Assembly (NCBI GenBank): GCA_964474455.1
Contig: CAYYSU010000050.1
Coordinates: forward strand, 1-17,332
From: BM520 sp964474455
Lineage (GTDB): Bacteria > Bacteroidota > Bacteroidia > Bacteroidales > BM520
Direction: 5' to 3'
DNA length: 17,332 nt
Below the pieces are notes generated by a model. It did no database searches, was not told the DNA's origin, and worked only from the letters and a program-made list of their open reading frames with translations. Positions 15,395 to 17,332 of this stretch are shown piece by piece (position 1 is the stretch's first letter; every line of letters starts with the position of its first letter). The position numbers and the translations under genes were made by a program.

Positions 15395-15599
15395 CACCGC
15401 AAAGGCGCGAAGAGAAATTGGGTTTTACCGCAAAGGCGCAGAGGCGCGAAGAAAAATATTTTTATATCTTAGCATCTCTGCGTCTTCGCGATTAAAATAT
15501 TACAACAAAATTTACCCTTAGCGTTTCTGCGTCTTCACGGTTAAAATATTACAACAAAATTTACCCTTAGCGTTTCTGCGTCTTAGCGGTTAAAAAAAT
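15395..15599. repeat. Cluster of inverted and 49-bp tandem repeats between convergent gene ends
   Basis: Two left copies (15395-15418 and 15426-15457) carry ACCGCAAAGGCGC and GCGCGAAGA. Three right copies (from 15474, 15523 and 15572) carry the inverted form, TCTGCGTCTT then CGCG, CACGG or AGCGG and TTAAAA. The right copies are a tandem array with an exact 49-bp period (15477, 15526, 15575); the spacer TTACAACAAAATTTACCC is identical between the first two. Left copy 2 can pair with right copy 3 at about 22 of 27 positions, including CGCAGA/TCTGCG and ACCGC/GCGGT, and other pairings are possible. The cluster fills the gap between the TlpA-like and dgt 3' ends, where no other terminator was found, so it may stop transcription in both directions. 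It resembles short dispersed repeats recalled from other bacterial genomes, unverified. Confidence 0.85.
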
Positions 15600-15621
15600 A
15601 TTTATTAATCTTCCTGCAGCT

Positions 15622-16980
15622 CTACCGATGCTTCGGCACCTGGAAACCAAAGGCGTTCTGATAAAACTCTGTGGCATACAAATCGGTCATGCCGCTGATG
15701 TAATCTAAAACAAGCCTTACATTTCCATAAGCACTGTTGCCGCCTTGCGGACGATACTGCTCCGGAAGCATGCGTAACGTTTTTTTCTGCTTGTTGCTGC
15801 GCAGGTTTTCTTCTTTCAGTACCGCAGGTACAAACAGATCCAGCAACTTCGACATTACATGATAACCGGCCAACTCGATATGAACCACGGTGTCGTGGCT
15901 GTAAATCTTTTCGATACTGAGCTTCTTGATCTCTTTGAGTGCCGGGTGCTGTGCTTCCACCTCCTCCATTAAAGTGCTATCGAAGGTACAGGTGAGGATA
16001 GTGTTAAGGTTTTTTGTGAAGATTTTTGTGCAGGCCTCAATAAGGTAATTGATAACCTTTGCCCGCAGGTATGATGTCTTCTCGTTGTTGTCACCAATTC
16101 CCTCAAGTGTTTTGAGTGTTTTATGGTAATCCTTGTCATCGTTGAACGAATGCAATAGCTCCAGCATCAGCTTTTCTGTTGTGGAATATTTCACTATGCC
16201 CAGGCGTTGCGCATCCTCCAGGTCTATAATCCGGTAGCAGATGTCATCGGCGGCTTCGGTGAGATAAACGAAAGGGTGGCGAAAATACGCCAGCGGGTTT
16301 TGGCCACACTGTTGCATATTCACCTCTTTTGCGAGGTCTATTATGGTTTTTTTTTCGCTGATGAAGAATCCGTACTTTTTGGTGTGACGGTGTTTTTTAT
16401 CCTTTGCCGCTCTTTGACAGGGATACTTCTGTGTCGCTGCCAGGGTTGAGTATGTGAGACGGTATCCTCCGGAGCTTTTCCCCTGATAGTGATGTGTCAG
16501 TACTCGGAAGGCATTGGCGTTGCCTTCAAAGTCGCACAGCTCCTGCCATTGGTCAGCGGAAAACCTCTCCTTAAGTCTTCCTTCCGACTCACGGAAATAG
16601 TCCGATATGGCATCTTCGCCGGAGTGTCCAAATGCCGGATTCCCTATGTCGTGAGCCAGACATGCCGCTGCAATAACATTACTCAGGTCATGGCGATAGA
16701 AATCTTTTGTTTTTTCTGAGAGTCTCCCTTTTTGAGCAATAACACTGCCGGTCATTTTTCCCAGCGAGCGCCCCACACTCGCAACTTCCAGAGAGTGTGT
16801 AAGTCTGTTATGAACAAATGTGCTCCCCGGCAGCGGGAATACCTGTGTCTTGTTTTGAAGCCTGCGAAAAGCGCTGGAGAAGATAAGGCGGTCGTAATCG
16901 CGCTGAAAGTCAGTGCGTTGCTGCTCTTGTTCGCTTGAGCTGCCGGTGCGGCGATGAGAGATGATATTCTCCCATGTCAT
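15622..16980 (-). CDS. dgt: dGTP triphosphohydrolase-family protein (HD superfamily)
   Basis: Dgt-family enzymes cut dNTPs to the deoxynucleoside and triphosphate, helping to set dNTP pools. From the ATG at 16980 the protein has 452 residues and begins MTWENIISHRRTGSS, the usual family opening. An in-frame ATG six codons upstream (16998) would give 458. Conserved blocks are RLIFSSAFRRLQNKTQVFPL, NRLTHSLEVASVGRSLG (metal-ligand His), AHDIGNPAFGHSGEDA (the HD pair), FEGNANAFRVLTHH and EAADDICYRIIDLEDA. All key HD residues are present, so it should be active. A -7 element at 17003-17010 lies 4 bp from the upper ATG and 22 bp from the lower one, favouring 16980 if that promoter is used. The 3' end faces the TlpA-like gene across the repeat cluster. 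Confidence 0.94.
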   Translation of the reverse strand: MTWENIISHRRTGSSSEQEQQRTDFQRDYDRLIFSSAFRRLQNKTQVFPLPGSTFVHNRLTHSLEVASVGRSLGKMTGSVIAQKGRLSEKTKDFYRHDLSNVIAAACLAHDIGNPAFGHSGEDAISDYFRESEGRLKERFSADQWQELCDFEGNANAFRVLTHHYQGKSSGGYRLTYSTLAATQKYPCQRAAKDKKHRHTKKYGFFISEKKTIIDLAKEVNMQQCGQNPLAYFRHPFVYLTEAADDICYRIIDLEDAQRLGIVKYSTTEKLMLELLHSFNDDKDYHKTLKTLEGIGDNNEKTSYLRAKVINYLIEACTKIFTKNLNTILTCTFDSTLMEEVEAQHPALKEIKKLSIEKIYSHDTVVHIELAGYHVMSKLLDLFVPAVLKEENLRSNKQKKTLRMLPEQYRPQGGNSAYGNVRLVLDYISGMTDLYATEFYQNAFGFQVPKHR

Positions 16981-17002
16981 AGGAATATCGTTTGCCATAG
17001 GG

Positions 17003-17010
17003 CAAAGATA
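17003..17010 (-). promoter_or_regulatory. -7 element of the dgt gene
   Basis: TATCTTTG fits the Bacteroidota TAnnTTTG box exactly on the minus strand. No clear TTTG lies 19-22 bp upstream. Because it ends 4 bp before the upper in-frame ATG (16998), it implies either a nearly leaderless message or, more likely, translation from the ATG at 16980. Confidence 0.55.
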
Positions 17011-17278
17011 GGGAGAATGTAATTACCTGTTTACTCCTTGTGCGGAAAAGCACGCTGTGGAAGTCAGTATGACTTCAAACCAAATAGAAGATGAGAAAAG
17101 AAAACTTGAAAAGTCACCTGTTGTTAAATCAAGTATAACGAAAAAACACTCTGTGTAATAATTTTTTAAAAAGCGACAGTGACCCAACTATTACCCCTGA
17201 TCCTTCATAACACTTTTGGTCTCTCCGAATAAGAAAAGCACCATAAAACCAATGTTTTACAGTGCTTTGTGATCCCTG
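17011..17278. other. Intergenic region between dgt and the tRNA gene
   Basis: The gap holds the terminator at 17235-17268, a short perfect hairpin (AAGTCA-GTA-TGACTT, 17061-17075) and a 29-codon open frame on the plus strand at 17069-17158. That frame starts at an ATG inside the hairpin and is Lys/Glu/Ser-rich. No family, ribosome site or promoter supports the small frame as a gene. Otherwise nothing recognisable was seen. Confidence 0.5.
17235..17268 (-). terminator. Terminator of the tRNA-Leu transcript
   Basis: On the minus strand AAAGCAC-TG-TAAAAC pairs with GTTTTA-TG-GTGCTTT, 15 positions around a 4-base loop, followed by TCTTATTC. The two central pairs are G-U wobbles that become mismatches on the plus strand, so it works in the direction of the tRNA, whose 3' end is 10 bp upstream. 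Confidence 0.75.
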
Positions 17279-17332
17279 TACCCGGAGCCGGGATCGAACC
17301 GGCACGGGAACTACCCCATCGGTTTTTGAGAC
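17279..17332 (-). tRNA. tRNA-Leu(CAA), 3' part only (gene continues past the right edge)
   Basis: Reading the minus strand from the window edge, GT closes the anticodon stem and the loop CTCAAAA gives anticodon CAA, with AC completing the stem. A long variable arm follows (stem ATGGG/CCCGT), marking a class II tRNA. The T arm is perfect (GCCGG, loop TTCGATC, CCGGC). The acceptor strand is TCCGGGT with discriminator A at 17279, as expected for leucine. CCA is not encoded, which is common in this phylum. The acceptor and D-arm 5' half lie outside the window. Confidence 0.9.

Noticed and set aside
15395..15599. CRISPR array
   Set aside because: The 49-bp period repeats the spacer as well as the core, copies occur in both orientations, there are only about 2.5 tandem units, and no cas genes are present.

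Overview
The window is a stretch of ordinary chromosome from a Bacteroidota bacterium, most likely order Bacteroidales. This rests on protein content read from the sequence: a TonB-dependent receptor with a carboxypeptidase-like N-terminal domain, a DUF4270-type lipoprotein, a DUF4369/TlpA-type thiol-disulfide lipoprotein, a stand-alone GT5 starch-synthase domain and a short bL32. It also rests on promoter elements of the Bacteroides form (about -33 TTTG, about -7 TAnnTTTG). A species cannot be named.

Layout. Positions 1-1470 (-) hold the N-terminal 490 residues of a TonB-dependent receptor that runs off the left edge. Positions 1674-3617 (-) hold a housekeeping cluster, DUF177/YceD - bL32 - FabH, behind a near-perfect promoter. 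Positions 3701-6934 (-) encode one very long multi-cofactor oxidoreductase. It joins [2Fe-2S], FAD/NAD(P), 2x[4Fe-4S], BFD-type [2Fe-2S] and DAO-type FAD modules that are usually separate subunits of sarcosine oxidase or hydroxyproline dehydrogenase-like enzymes. A divergent intergenic region leads to a (+) cluster at 7294-11350: GT5-only starch-synthase-like protein, DUF4270-like lipoprotein and GlmS. A strong terminator lies between convergent glmS and an Fe-type superoxide dismutase (-) that carries a signal peptide. Upstream of the dismutase is a C-terminal processing protease (S41, -). Divergent from that is a TlpA-like lipoprotein (+). Between the ends of that gene and a dGTPase-family gene (dgt, -) lies a cluster of inverted and 49-bp tandem repeats. 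At the right edge is the 3' part of a tRNA-Leu(CAA) gene (-) with its own terminator.

How the genes work together. Most genes serve growth and the envelope: fatty-acid initiation and ribosome assembly (FabH, bL32, YceD), amino-sugar supply for peptidoglycan and LPS (GlmS), envelope proteolysis and redox (CtpA-like protease, TlpA-like lipoprotein, exported SOD), nutrient import (TonB receptor) and dNTP control (Dgt). I found no defence island, CRISPR, prophage, insertion sequence or obvious new multi-gene system. The points most worth a second look are the fused oxidoreductase of unknown substrate, the GT5-only protein beside the DUF4270 lipoprotein and GlmS, the exported SOD, and the repeat cluster between tlpA-like and dgt.
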